Position numbers and translations under genes: made by a program. Below, one piece after another: positions 32,101 to 47,100 of a stretch of DNA of 54,908 nucleotides. The number at the start of each line of letters is the position of its first letter. Position 1 is the first letter of the stretch. The notes below the pieces were generated by a model. The model worked only from the letters and a program-made list of their open reading frames with translations, ran no database searches and was not told the DNA's origin. Source of the stretch: Cyanophora paradoxa (Eukaryota > Glaucocystophyceae > Cyanophorales > Cyanophoraceae); contig QPMI01000002.1 of assembly GCA_004431415.1 (NCBI GenBank), forward strand, positions 1 to 54,908. The letters are read 5' to 3'.

Positions 32101-35100
32101 CACGTGGCTGCGGACCGCAGCGGACGGTTTGAAAAGTGCACGCATAGGGGCGAAATTACTTTAAAGTCACTATATCATTGACCGCTCACCCAGCGCTGCC
32201 GGGTTGCGCCTCGAGTTGCTGCACTGCACACTGGCAGAAATCACGAACAGAGGTGTGGCTCCTGCAGTCCCCGCCACGAGTTCGGGGCCCAGCGAAGGCG
32301 GAACTCGAATGCAGGTCTGCCAAAATCGAATGCGCCGGCTCATTCTCAACTCGATCGCAGAGCTCAAGCACGGTGCGCACCCGTTGACCACAGTTGGCTG
32401 GTACGGGAAAACGAGCCCGTAATCTGTCACATTTGTCGACTCCGAGAGCCGATTGAAGTAGGGTCCTGTCGTATTCGAGATTAGATTTATTTTTTAAAAT
32501 TACAGATCATTATAGATCAGGCCTAGGGTTTTTTCAACGCACCAAAAAGTCGGTGCGCTGCAACGGAGGAGAGCTGTCCGACTTGAAGACCTCGCAAGTG
32601 ATGATGCTGTTGAGCCCCACGCGCGTCTTGTCGCACGTGATAGGCGTAGTTGCACGCACATCTGCGGGGAAGGCATCATCAACGAGTTCAGCGCGCTTCA
32701 TTTTGCTTCGAAGTTGAAGTGCGCATGCGGACCGACGACATCGAGGGGTGGCGTGCCGGGAACGGCGCCTCCGCCGCCGATTACGTTAGAGGAGTAATCC
32801 ACCGAAAAGTTTTCGCCCTCGCCGGTAATTGTAGCTCGGGCGGTGAAGTTCACATTGCCTGTTGCGTTGCTCGCAATGTAGGTAGTGTAGTTGATTACTG
32901 CGTAGGCGCCGGAAAACGCGAGGTTGGTGAAGTCGCTCAGCAGAAGCGGCGCCGACGGCGGGATGCGGCGGATGTTCCCTACGACGCTCACGCCCTGTCG
33001 CACGCGCTGGCGATCGGTGACAAGCTCTGCGCTGATGAAGCTGACGTTCCGGAGCTCGGCAAGCAGCTGGCCTGCAGTCACGCCGCTGCCCCAGTAGAGC
33101 AAGAGCGAATCGGCGCCACTGGCAGGGGATCCAGGACCGTGTACCTGGGCGAAGAGGTCAAATCAAGCCTGCACCGACAGCAATGTGGACGATGAGTGCA
33201 TGCGTACGTGAACGAGAACTGGTTCGGCAGAGTTGAAGTAAAGTCCGTCACGGTTGCGTGCGAAGCGCTGACCACTGGGGTGGCGATGTCGTTTGCCTCC
33301 AGGTCTGCGGACGTTGCTGTCTTCGGGACGACGCAGCTCACAACCGTCCCGAACAGGATTCTCAGCGTGGGATCCGTCTTGCCGGCGCAAGAGAGCGTAA
33401 CATCAATCTGCGGGAGGCGCGACCAATCTGAGTTGAACCCTGGAGAGGCTTCCTGCTTCATGATCGAATTTAAGTCGCGCACGATGCTAATCGTCGTTTC
33501 TGGGATCATTGACTTGCGTCCCTCGATGACCTCATCCACAACAATGCTTGACCAGAAAATCTGTCAGAGCGCCGGGGACGCGCGATTATCAGAGTTTTGG
33601 TGCATCTTTATGGTCGTGCAGGCACGCACCGTGTATATTCCATTGACTACCCCAGCTGAGGTTCTGAGAGAGACCGTCAGGCCACCCCTGACTTGACTAC
33701 GGGCGTGCCCGAAACCATGAAGTTGCTCGACGACCAGACGGGGGCTACATCCGTTGGAATAAGATTCGGTTGGTTTGCCGTCTTCTCGAACACCGCATCT
33801 TCCACAAACCCGCGCGCCTTTCTGCCCGACGGGTGCGTCTCCGAGCTTATGTCGATGACAAAGAACTTGTTCGACGCCGCCGCCACCGTCGCACCGCCGA
33901 GGTCGGTGGAGTACTGGACATCGAGCGTGCAGCCGGCCGTGCCGCAAAAGGCATCCGCCGTGTATGTGAAGTTCAGAGTTCCGTTGGCACCGGGAATAGC
34001 GGTGCTTAGGGTCATCGTATTCGGGCTGGGCGCGTATGAAATGTCCGTGGGAAGAAGGTCCGCCGAGGTGGCAGATTTCAGGTACGAGCAGCTCGCGCGC
34101 GTGTTATAAAGCAGGCGCGTGTTCTTGACCGAGGGCCTGCAGTGGATGTTCACGATCTCGACAATTGGCAGATCCAGCGGAAGAACATGATCGTTGTTCG
34201 GCAAGAGGACCGCAATCTGGTGCGGAGACGCGCCCTTTGTCCCAGTGACAGGCAGGCTGAGCTGGCCGGCACTGGCGGTGACGGTTCCAAACGTCAGGGC
34301 GCCCTTCGACGAGTACCCGCCCTTGATGTCGGAGGCGATAAGAGCCGTGTTGGCGGAAATTGTGCATGTCATGCTCTGCCCGGCGGCCATTCGGCTCTTC
34401 GGGCAGTTCAGAGCCAAGTTTGTTGTGACGGTCAAGTCCCAGTCTTTGAAGCGGTCGTCGCCAGAAACGACCGCCCGCACTTTGCCGACGCCCTCCAGCA
34501 CGAGGGCCGTGACGTCAAAGTCGACGATGCTCAAAGCGGTGTCGACCGGCGCGCCCAGCGACACGGTGCCGTTCGGCCCCACCCACGAAATGTCGATATC
34601 GCCAGAAGTGAAATCGTCGATCGAATTAGCATTCTTGGTGACCTAATAATAACCATGTCAGGTCGATTGAGGCGGCAAACGTGCACGTGCTTGCAATATT
34701 AATAACGCCAGACTCACGTGGCAGGTTGTCGTTTGGCGTAGCGCCCTCGTCGTGTGATCGCAGGCGAGCTCGATCATGATGTTTGGGGGTATGTACTCTG
34801 TGCCTACGTTGCCACCGCCGACTGCTGGGCTGTACGGCACAGTGACGATGATGACTCCTGGCACGCTGCCCGTGTTTGGCAGGGAGAAAGTGACCTGCTA
34901 GTTCTTAGTAAAAGCGTGCAGAACAGACTCTGCAGATCTAGAACTCGCACGTTTCCACCAGCCATGATAACGTAAGGTGTTGGCGAAGACGAGTAAGTGC
35001 CCTTCGGCGTCACGATAACGGGGGCTAGGAAGTCCGAAGGCAAAAGCGGCTTGCTCTGGCCGATGCGGATGATGGTGCAGTCAACCAGATTCCGAGGGAT

Positions 35101-38100
35101 GGTCTTGTCGTAGAAGCACCACAGCCGCGCCGCTGCGCAAAGAAAGTTCGAATTTGCTTATAGATTAATAATATTTTGATACAAAAGAGCGCGCACAGAT
35201 GAACGTGAGATCCGCGGGCCCGGCAGCGAGCGCCGACTGGAACTGCAGAGGTTCAATCCAATTCATCCAGATGGTGATGTTCGGCGTCAGTGGAATATCG
35301 TGAGCACGAATGGGAATCGTAACGACGTCGCCCAACGCGTCAGTGGTAATATTCGGAAGCGGTTCCAGCTGAGGAGGGAACGTGTTGGTCCAGATAAAGT
35401 CCGGGGGTATACCGGAGGGGAGTTCGGGAGGGTCAGAGCCGTGCAGTTGGCGACCCGGGCATGGGCGAGCCGGGTTGGTGCGCAGACGAGCCCGCGGGGC
35501 TCGTCCAGCAGCACGACCTCGATGACTTGGTTGGCGAGGTAGACGCCGTCCAGAGGCTTCACGTCTGGATCGGACAGGTCGGACGAGGCGGTGATGAAGA
35601 GGCGGGAAGGGTCCGTGTCGTTCGTGTCGAGGCCGCCAAAGATGATCGTGAACTTTCCGGTCGCGCTTTCGCGCGCAACAAAGATGAGCTCGACCAGGTC
35701 CGGTCGCGTGACATTCACGACGCTCTGGATCTGGATATTCGTTGTGAACTCGATGGGAAGGAGGAACGGCTCACGCTGTGACGGCAGTCAGCAAGGTACC
35801 GGTGCTCTAACAGAAGACTTCCACAGACCGACACATCGAAGCGCGAGAAGCTGCCTTTCGCAACGCGACAGCGGTCGCCGCGCTTCACGTTGCACTCCAC
35901 CTCAAACGGCTGCAGTGTAATCCTCTTGGGGCTCGACGGGATGTGCTTGCCGCCAACGTAGTACCGCACGTCGATGACGAGAGCGTTCGAGCCGGGGACG
36001 GCGCTGGCGAGATCGCCCTGCAATCCATCCGTCAGTCCCTAGATTGCAACACACGGAGCTCAAAGCCCGCCTGAATGTCCAGGATGACGTTCGACCCGTC
36101 GCTTGTCGCTTTGAATATTTTTCCTGAGAACGCGGACACGCAAGATCAGCAAAAGAAGAGAAACTATCTGCTAGCGGAAAACGTCAACACCTCCGGAGAT
36201 TGTTATGTTGAAATCGTCCGGGAGGAGCCCAACCTTCATAAAGGGCTGCCCAAAAACGCATCAAATCGATTTTTTGTTCCGCAACAAAATTAAAGCGAAG
36301 CGCAAGCGTGAGCCACAAGACGCACAGGAGAAATGATGCAGCGGACATAGCAGGTGGCGCTGACGGGAAAGTGGCGTTAGCAACGACGAGAGCATCCGCA
36401 GCAGAACCACCTCGATTCCAACACGAACCAGATGAGCACTCTGGAGCATTCGAACGTCTCAACTTGAAACACTACCAGCTGCCTGGAGAATGCCGTCCTC
36501 TCGGGCTCGGAGGGCGGCTTCAGGAACCAAGCTTTGTCCTTGCAAGAGCGGCACATGTCTCCCCATACCGCGAGGTATGCGTTCGTGTCATTGTTCGCGC
36601 GCTGCCCGTTCAGCTCTATCGAATCGTACATCTGCACACCCGTGTTAATCAAAACAGAGAAGGACAAGGCAGATGAATGTGGTCGCGCGCAAAATACGTG
36701 CATGCACGTGTAATTATAGAGCGAAGAGGTTGCATGAGCATTCACGTGATCATGGTCATAAGCGCACCTTATGCGTGTATAAAAGTTGGACATGCTGCAC
36801 AATATCCAGTCCTGTTCAGCGGTCAGTTGACCTAACGGGCAAATCTAGACGCTCCGTGCGTACCCATGACAACTGTGCCTCGCATCTCGAAGGTCGTGCT
36901 CCTGACCGGCTTGCCGGGGTATAGCGTATAGTAGGCGGGCGGGGTACGTATTGTGAGGCTTCCCAGAGATGAAAGTGTCGCGTACTCTTCCGCGGGCTCC
37001 ACCAGACCCTCCGCGCTCAGAACGCCCATGAGGGGGTGGTGTACGAGGTCAGGTCCAGGCTGTTGGGTCCGAGTTCTCGAACGGCACCATGTAGAACAGG
37101 GCGGTCTCTCCCACGGGGATTCGAATGCCCGCCTTGGGTGTGCTGAGCCCACCAAGGACAACCCGGAAGGTGAACGAAGCGAAGGTCGACATATCCGATC
37201 TGGAGTTCCGGGATCAAAGGTCGCGATCGAAGAAAACCCGCTGCAGCACGTTGATATGCAAACCCGTATTTGAAGTCGATCCTAACGTTTCCGGTCTTCC
37301 CTGGTATAGCTCGAACGGACCAGACCATCTGAACCGAAAATCAAACCGAACTCTTGTATTCAGCCAAACGTGTTTATTGCAGCTAAGGACTACCGTGTCC
37401 TGGAAAGTTGTCCCTTGCAAGAAATTCATTGGCCAGTTGGCGATGACAGAGGTATCGTTTCTGGAAGGTATCCGTATACGTAGAGTGTCAGCACAAGTGT
37501 TAAATCGAAAATTTAGAATAGCCAAAAAATGCAAGCCGCACGAATTGAGGTAGACGTCAGTTCCACCTAAAGGAGAGCTGACTGCAGTCTTCCGCACCTG
37601 CAAATGACGGTTCAGTGTGTATGAGTAATTTTCATGACCATGCGCAAGCGCTTGATCACACTCTGATTCAAAAGTGCGCACCCAGCACGCTGCATAAAAG
37701 TTGCTGCGCCTGCGCAAGTTGATTATGTGTAACTTCGTGATCGACGATCCTGTACAAAGATCTAGAGCTCGAGGATTTTGCGAATTCAAAGGCGCTCACG
37801 CAGCCAGAACTTGCGGATAGCACCCCCACGACTGAGCCGCCACAATGTTGAACGTCACCTAATGATGTAACGGGCGGGTTTAAGTTGGGACAGAGAAATG
37901 AATCGCAACGGGGGCTCACGTCTTTTCCAGCATCAGTCTGCAGCGGGATGCATCAATCAAATGGAGGGTGCATTGTATGTGTTGAAGAACGCACCTGGAA
38001 CCCATCGCTATATGGTGCGTATGTGCTGTTGAACACGATGCGAATAACGTTCTCTCCCCTTGTCGGATTCGCAAGACTCTGGTATCTGCTCCGTTGCAAC

Positions 38101-41100
38101 GCGCGATGAAAAAAATGAGTTTGGAAATCGAGCAACATGTACAGTACACTGTATACAACGCACTCAAAACTGAATCGCGGGAAGCATCCAGATGGTGTCT
38201 GGTAGGACGAACAGCAGAACGCTCTCGTGTTATTCTCGCAAGTCAGGGGGCTTGTTTCAACAGGCTCGGGTAGTTTCAAAGCGGCTAGTGTTGAATTTTT
38301 GTAGTAGGTAGTGGAATTGAAGCAGCTGTACGCCGCTGTCGCGGTGATGACCGAGTTCGCACAATCGACCCTCTTGTACCTTGTACCTATAGGATCGACG
38401 TACAAGAGGTCGAATTCCTCGCATCTGGTGACATTGATGGGGAGCGTCTGCCCCGCCATGCTGCGGCACGGCGCGTCCGGGGGGGAGCGCATCACGTCCG
38501 TCGAGTTCACCGCCAGATTTGTGAACGTTCCCTCAAATATCGTTGCGTTTGCTTTGATGGGGCCGATGATCTGGCCGCGGGGCAGAATCGGCGACTCGTT
38601 TTGCGCCTCCAGGTAGCACGAAAGCTTCGCTCCAGCTGCGCGGCAGTCGCACATCAAAGAAGCGTTCATCGAAAGACACTCTGATTAATAATTTAATTCG
38701 TGCCGCACCGCCAATGCGGAAAGGCTTGGCCACCGAGTTGTAGACTACGGGTTTCAGCGTCCCGTGGTCAAGTCTAATAAAAAGCAAAACGTTCGGTACT
38801 CCAGCACGCTGTTAACCGCCCACCCGTCCCTACAAATGGATCATATTATTTTTGCGAGAGCTACCAGCACTTCTTGAAGTGATGGGCTTGTAATTACCAG
38901 AGAACCTTTCCGAGAGACGTTCCAAAGGGTCCAGGAAACCCAACCTGCGGTCGCCAGACGAATAACATAATATAAATATCCACAACTTGGAGAAGCGTCG
39001 CGAGCGAGGAGCATACCGTGATTTTGTCGTATCTCCACGTTCCTCGCGCAGCGATCTGCACGAGTCCGTCTCAGAAAGCGTATGGTATACGTTGGAATTG
39101 AAGGATCAATGCCAGGATGAAGCAAGGGTAAACGCACCATCTGGAAACTGGGGTTATCACGCCAGCTGTCGCCGGTCGGTATTTCGAATTCGGTGGTCCC
39201 CCTGTCCCCTCCGATCCAATCGAAGTCTCTCTCAGCGAGCTGGAAGTTCGGTGTGTTTTCTGGCGGGGTCCAAGCCACCCGGTTCATGCGGCACTCCTGG
39301 GGGCCGTGTACGGTTAGACATGCGCAGAGCCCGATTGAGGATGCGGAGCGCCTGCGCACTCCTCTTCCGTAGCCCGTCACAAGATCCCAGGTTCCATTGT
39401 AGCAGGGGTGGTGGATGGTGAGGGGGTGATCTAGAAGGGAAAGCGTCGTAGATGGTGTACGTGTTGGAGAACCACAAACTGTGACCCGCAGAGGCTGGGT
39501 ACAAGGACGTTTTAGGTCGAATACAGAACGCGTAAACCCCCATGACAAGAGGCCGTATAAGGAACTGCGCAGGCAACCAAACATCAGAGCACTGCCGGCA
39601 AACTTCAATATTAATGCAGCGCAATTGCGAAAAAGCCCAGACCGTGGGGGGCGACCGTGAGCTTGCTGCATCGGTTGCGTTCGGCAGCACCAGCATACCA
39701 GCTGGTGGGGGTTCCACCATGTAGATCCTGTCGCGCCATCCGGCACGCAGCGCTGAGGAGCTGTCCAGTTGAAGTCGTTCATAACAAAACTCGAGACGCT
39801 CTCTGAAAGCAGGCCGCCGCTCCCCTTCTGGAGCCCGGCTCCGGTGGTATCTTGCCGCAGGACGCACGTGTGGTTATAAATAGAGTTCAACCAATTGCGC
39901 CTACGGTGCACATCCGTCTCCGGTCGATTGAATTTCGGTCTCGGCTGTCAAACGGGGACCTTCAGCCACCATGCAGCTGCAAACTACAAATCTCAGGATG
40001 GTGGCGTCCTCACCTCCGGCGTGCACTCAAAGTTCACCCCGTGGGCTGTTCACGAAGGGCAGGCGCGCTCGTGAGTTCAGCGGCGTTGCAGGACATTGCG
40101 ATGCCTGTCTCGCTCACCGTAAAGCAATGAGATATTGAATGTCAGAGGCTGCGCCCAGATCTGAAGCGACGTTGAGCCTCCGTTAGTAACGTATTGTGTG
40201 TGATTTCATTCACTTGCATACCGTGTCCACATCAGGGCCGGCGACGGCGGCAGTCCACCCGACGGCAATAACAGTGACGGCGATTTTCTTCGGAACTCCC
40301 AGCGTGACGGTCACGCTGTTTGTTTTTCCCGATACGATGGACGTAAAATTGCGTCGAGGGCTTGCGCCTGCACTCATAGACTCTCGATTAGACGTTTCCT
40401 ATGCACCTTGCAAGGCACGCAATCGTAATATAAGAAGTCGAACCTTCGTTCGTCGTCGCTCCGCCTGCGCAACCGCGCCCCAGATAGAAGACACCGTCGC
40501 CCAAAGTGTTCGGACCACGGCAGTTCGTGTCCCCAAAAGATCGCTGCGACGTGCTCCGCCGTCAGCGAAGTATTATCGTCAACAACATAACGAGTATAGT
40601 TCTAATTTTACCAGGATGCTAGAGTAGTACGTCCCGGTGAACCACGAAAGCTGCAGCGTAGGAGCGCCGGCGTCTGCGCCAAAGATGTCATTCTTCCGCA
40701 AACCTGCAAAGTATTCGAGGCGGGCACCTGGCTCAATCCAGCATGTCACGTTATCAGCTGCACACGGAAGGTGGAATCCGGAATCGTAAGTGGCAGACGC
40801 GAGCTTGAGCTCGAGAGAAAACTTAACGTGCACGCACCGACGTAGACGCGAGTCTTGTCGCACACGAGGCGGGCCGAAACAACAATGAGGGTCCGCGGTG
40901 AGTTGGTAACATGCATCGGGTTTGAATTTGCCGCATATTTTCCCCGCGTGATGGTGTAGTGCACATTCAGTTGCGCGTTCGTTGACCCGTTCCTTGGACC
41001 GAATATAGTGTAGGTAATCTGGGCGGGAAAAAGCGAAGGGAATATTTTGAATGTTATAATTAATCGCGTCAAGATACTAAAACGACAGAATTCTGAGACT

Positions 41101-44100
41101 CCAACTGCTCATGTTCACCAGATGATCGGACACACGCTCGACAAGGTACTCCTCGTAGCGAGTGCCTTGCGCATCAGAGAACCTGGGTATGTTGCCGTAA
41201 GTTGGAGACAGGAATAAACTCAGCCTTTGTGGAGAAAAGATAATACCAGAAGTCCGCCCTGTCCAGGGATCCTCCCGCCGTCGAGCCGGTGACATTGCAC
41301 ACCAAGCGCGTCCGAGCCTGGCGAAGAAAAGAAAACTAAGCTATGCGCGCAAGGCTGCGCTTGCAGCTGGACGAGCAGGAAATGGCACCAGCAGGGAACT
41401 TCTGTCGCACGTTACCGAAGCCGCTGCGGGGCCGGGCGGGTTTTTAGCTTGCAAATACTGACAACTAGAACCGAAATTCGACGCGCGAGCGGACCGATGA
41501 TTGACGTATTCGTGGGAGAGGAAAGGACGGGGAACTCTCCAGCACCTGGGGAGAGTGCGCTGGACGCGAAACGCATGCGGAATAGCACCCAACGGGCCGC
41601 CGGCGTTGCTTGCGACACGACCGAGAAGCGCAAGTTGGTAGGCCCGTCGTTGGCGAGAGAGCCAATCGTCAGGCCCAGCTGCAGCAGGGAGCGGCGGGAA
41701 GAGCTTGGGCCGGTCAACACGACGTCCGTGGGCAGCAGTCTCGACCCGTCCGTCAAAACCTGGCAGAAGATGCCGGGCTCCGGTCGGGATCTTCGGCGGG
41801 CAATCCAGCAGAACATCTGGAGAAAACAGCGGATCATAACATCAGAAAGAGGCTTTGGAAGCGAACAAAGTCGTGATCATGACACGCACCGCCAAGGACG
41901 GTGACGCGAAGGGGAGAGTTGGCGAGCGGAGCGCCGAGCAGGGAGACGGTGAAGTTGACCGCCTTGCCATTGTAGATGGCAAAATCCTCTGCCAGCGCGG
42001 AGAACTGCAGGTTTCCATTGTTCACGCTCGATACAGGTGAGCGTTTCGCGATGCGCTACGAGCGCGACGCGCGCAATCAGAAATCAATCCCTGTGTCGCT
42101 GAAATAGGAAAAGCAAAGGAGAGGGCACCGGGATGCGGACGTTGTACGCCGTTCCATCTTCCATAATCAGGGAGCGAGGGTTATGTCGGACGGGATGAGG
42201 TCGGCAGAGCTCGCGCCCTTTGTAACTGCGACGAGAGTGTAAGCGCAGAGTGGTCACGAGATGCGGGACATTACAAGCAGCACCGGTGCAATTGAAGGAG
42301 TTCTTCATGCGGATGCGGCACTCCGATGGGCTTAGTCCTGCTTGATTGCATGTGCATGACATGGTAGCCGAGACCTGACCATGACAAGAGGCGCGCGATG
42401 CCGCTCGGCCGTGAGTCGAAATGTAAAGCATGCGTAGACAACGGTTTCGTACGCACCACGCCGACGAATAGTTTTGCAGCCTTTGCGTTGTCCTGGGGTG
42501 TGCCTGGCTGCAAGTACCTGATTCCGACCTCGGGGCCGGACGCCCCTCCAAACGCCGTCGTGTACGAGAAGGTGATCCCTCCACCGCTTGCAGCAGCCGC
42601 AACGGGCGACGAAATAGTTCCGGTCGAAGCGTAAGCGGAGAAGACGGATGGATCGAGATCCGGCAACCCTGAGACAAAAGCGACAAGTTCGGTTTCAGAA
42701 TTCGGTCACGTGCACGTGCACGCGATTCAGATTCGGACCGTTGCCCTTGTCAGCGAGCATTGCAGGACTTGTCCGGGCGGGGCTCGAGGAGGGGTGCACC
42801 GCAGGTTGTTCACACCTAGCAAGGTCGATCGAGCGCGGCACAGGCGCTGGTATGATGCATATATATATATACTGAGGGCGCTCACCTGTGACCGACGCCG
42901 AGACCGAGGGCCCACCTCCAGATATGAAGGGGGCGAAGATAGGGCGGATGCCGGCCCGCGTCGGATAGGCGTAGAAGCTCACGCCGCTTCCGGAGGCCGC
43001 GACGTTCGAGTACGTGGATTCCGGCGGCCCGCCGATGGCGGCGTCCATATCACTCACTTGAATCGACGGAGTGCCGCCGGAGGGCTGCTGGTGCACTCCG
43101 CGTACACTGGCGCATCCACCAGAAGCACGAGGGACGTTGGTGTGCAGGTGATAGTGGAGACGATAATGTCGAAGGACAGGGGCGAGCCCTGGACGGCGCC
43201 CCTCCGATGGCCGTGGCGTACGAGAGCGTGACTTGCTTGCCGGTGGTGTACGTAGCGAGGTTCGCGGCTGTGACTTTGAACTCCGCCTGCGCGTGCACCG
43301 CAGGCCGACATCAAATTGTTTGTTCCAAAGCCGCTACATGAGGTAAGAGCCTGCGTTTTGTTCTTACCTTAGAGCCGTCTGCATTGACGGAGAACGAGCC
43401 AATGGTGAGTGCAGACGTGTCAGCCGAATTAATAATGAAAAGATCTGAAGCGTCTTGCGGGATCGGCCCACTGCCCAGAAGCACTTAGTCAGGACTGCAG
43501 CTGCTTCTACTGAACCAGGACGTTAAATGCGCACGAATCCGCTGTTGGCGTGAGTGTGCAGGTCGCGCTACAGTCGCGTGGATTCTGCGGCAGGAATTAG
43601 GTGCCGGCAAGATGCTGACATGATCATTGATTGTTTGCTTGCCTCATTGTGTTGCAACTGATCTGAACGCCTGCACATTATCATGCGCGTGCGCAGCGCG
43701 AGCAGTGCAGTCGGTCATCGAGATCGATTATAAACCGCATGCGCAGCAATCGCGACTGCGCACGGAGGAACGAGATGAGGACGCTCGCGACTGACGCGAT
43801 GGTGTTATCCCAATAGCGGATAACGTTGAAGTCGTACGGGAAGCGTATCAGTGCCCCCCGGTGCTCGAGACGTCCGCCGCGCGAGTGGGCGTGAAGGTGA
43901 AGGACACGAACTGCGTGACGCCCGCAGTTGTGCACGGGCCGAGCAAAAGAGCGTGGAGTCGTCGGTTGCAGTCGGACAGTGCGTTGCGCAGGTCTTTATC
44001 AAAGTGGTGGACGCCGTCCGGCCCCAGCCGGTTCCACTGTTAAAGCTGGCAGGCTAGAGAAGTCGACCGGAATCGACGGCTTCTGCCAGACGGAGCACTT

Positions 44101-47100
44101 GTACGTGGGGTTTCCGGTCTGCGTGAGCTCGGAATGTCAGGATCGCATTAATGAATACGCGCACGGCCATACGCCGGTTTTCGATAGTGCCTCGTAGTTG
44201 CATCCATATTAGCTTGCACAAACTGCGCGATTCCACGCCAAATAAAGGGGCGCACGTGCACGCAGGCAGACAATTGTTTTTTCTAATTTGACTCCGCACC
44301 TCGGGAAAGACAGCCGTGAACACAGGCCTCGGCGGCGTGGGATGCGTACCCATCACGTTCGTCCAGAAGAAGCTGACCGACCAGCCGGGTGTGTAATCGC
44401 TCCGAGACTCGATCACGATATCGTACTAAGGAGCAGCCGTACGCGTTCCGTCAGACGCGGCGCTCAACCAAGCCAGCAAGTGAACGAACGAGGTGTTTTC
44501 GGCCGATGTAGTAGGCTCAAAAATGTTCGGTACTGGAAGGGGAACGTCCCATTGTAGTTGAAATCGTCCTTAGAGAGAGGACCTCTAAGCCCGGTGCTGT
44601 CAACGCGGACACCAGAGAGCACACGCCTCGCTGCTCACTGTGTCAGCGATAGCAACGTGCAGACGGGCATAAGATGCTTTCGGACCATGTTCAGAGAGAC
44701 CCAGCCGGGTCACAGCGAGCGCGCAGAAGCTCGCAGAGGTGTCTATATCCACGATCTGCGGTCTCAATCAGTTGGTTCCTCAGACAAGCAACCGCGAAGC
44801 AGCGTCGAAAGAGCACGCCTTCACAGAGGTCAGCGCTGCGGGATTCAGTTCGCTCTCGATTCCGTAGTCTTCAGCCCAGAAATCAGCCAGAGTACTCTGA
44901 CGTTCTGCACCGTTCCCGATTGCAACTGCAGAAATCCCGATTCAATTGAATCTAGATCTGAAGCGAATAAATTCAAAAGCGCCTGTGATCGAGCTTACCT
45001 CTGTCTCGTTAGCGAAGAAAGCGAAGGAGCCGTTGCAGGATGCCGACTCCCGGAAATTGGCGCCTGTCCACAGCTTCTCAGTTGCAAGGTCGCTTGCAGT
45101 CCATGTGTACCCGAGCGCATTGCTGTCGTAATCCCTTGAAAGAAGCACTCGCCATAGGCATTTCGAGCCAAGCGATCAGGGCAGCGAAGATTGGCTTCAA
45201 AACGCTAATGCGGTCATACGAATCGATTTCCGCGTCGGTAGGCCTGAGGAGCGGGAGATTGCGGGAGCCCAGCGCATGTTTATCTCGCCGCTGATGCCCC
45301 CAGTCGTGCAATGAAGTACCACAAAATGTGGCTCCCGGCTGCGTTCACGACTGGAGGAGCAACGTATCCTAGCCCGGCGTTGTCGTGTTAACGCTGCGAT
45401 GAAACCGTGAATATGTCGTTGACGGCGCTCTGGAGCTCAGTGTAACTGGAGCTCACATAAGTCGGACGGCATGAGAGGGGGATTGTCGTACGGAATAGCG
45501 GAGGCTGGCTGCCAAGGCCAACTTGCTTCACAGGCGGAAAACTGCAGTACGATCCATCAATTCAAATTGAGGAGATCTAGAGCATATGAACTCTTGTAGC
45601 TCACTCCGATGTTGTTCCAAAGCGTTTCGCCACCCCAGCAATATGCCGAAGTGCGTAGACGATCAAATCAAAAATCCCGAAAGAGTGCAGTGGATAAACA
45701 CTGTAAACCATTTGCGAAACCCGAGCCGGACACTAACTGGCTGAGAGAAGGGCTCTGCCGAAGAGACTCAACGAAAAGAATTGGCAAGAGAGCGTTATTG
45801 GCATCCCTGACCGTTTCACTTTGATACTAGCTCCATCGCCGCGACATTGGCGCGGGATCCCTCGGCGCCACAACCGTTGCTGGCGAGTGAACCCGGCTCA
45901 AATCAGCGCCAATTAGTTTCGCCAATTAGTCTTTAATGCGACCTTTAAAGTCTTGCTTAACAATGTAGGGCTGCCTGGTGCCAGATACAGATAGAATCCA
46001 GCAAGCTTGTTCATCACAACGCGCATGGGGCGCTGCTCAGACAGCCAAACGGTGAAATTGTAGCCTTTCACGACGTCTGGACGCTGAGGAACAAGCACGC
46101 GGAAATTACATTCAGCAAGAAAATGAAATGCATGTTCATCCGGACGTGCGCGGGGCTTGCTGGAGTAGATTGCCTGCTCGGAATGTATAAATATAGATAG
46201 CGAAAGTTGTGGCTCCTCTGATAATTATAAATACATCGCTGCATAAGTAAAGACGCACCGATGGGAGTAAAGGTCAGCAATGATGGTTCTATTTCCGACT
46301 GCGGCAGAGATGGATCTGGCAGAAATCAAGGGATTTGGCAGAGAATGAGTGCGTACGCCGTCATCGGTCTTGAACACGAAATTGTATATCTTGCTGCCTT
46401 AAGCTTGTCGTGCGTCAGAGGAAGTTTCCCTGGGAGACTTCAACGCTGTCCAGCTGCTCTGGGGCGCCGCGACGCGCATCCACAAGCGGAAATAGTCGCC
46501 TGTAGAATCGATTTTGAAGGGGTACGAAATGTGCTCGGCGATCGAAACAGATCGAATCGCGCTCATGTCGCGCCGCCACCAGCATAGTGAAGACATGCAC
46601 GATGTAGACGCTCGTATTCTTTGTGTTGCCACTCTGCGTCTCAATTACGAACTCGAATCTGCGTCCGTGCACGTACGCGTGCGAGGGTATCCAGTTATAA
46701 TTACTCATGTGGTCACCAAATCACGGGTTTCGAGATTTCTGAGCGCGTACCGTCAGAGGCGAACCCCACGTTCGCGAGGAAGACTGCTGTGACGTTATAC
46801 CAGGGACCCGATCTGCACAGACGTATCTCAGAGATCTCGACGAGCGTTCCGGGATCCAAGACCCAGTTGCGTGTCAGGCGTACATTCGGCTGTAGTCCGT
46901 CCTCTCGCATACGCGAACGCGTATGGCTGGCCATCCGCTTGGAGGCGGAGCGGCCGGTGCTTCACACGGTACTCGGCGAGAGAGCCTCCCGGTCGACGGA
47001 GAGCATTGCGGAAGAGTACGTGAGGTTCCCATTCGCGGTCCGGTCTGCAAGCGCAAGCGCAGTCGGCAACGGCGCCGGCGCGGATCTGGAGCCGCAATCG

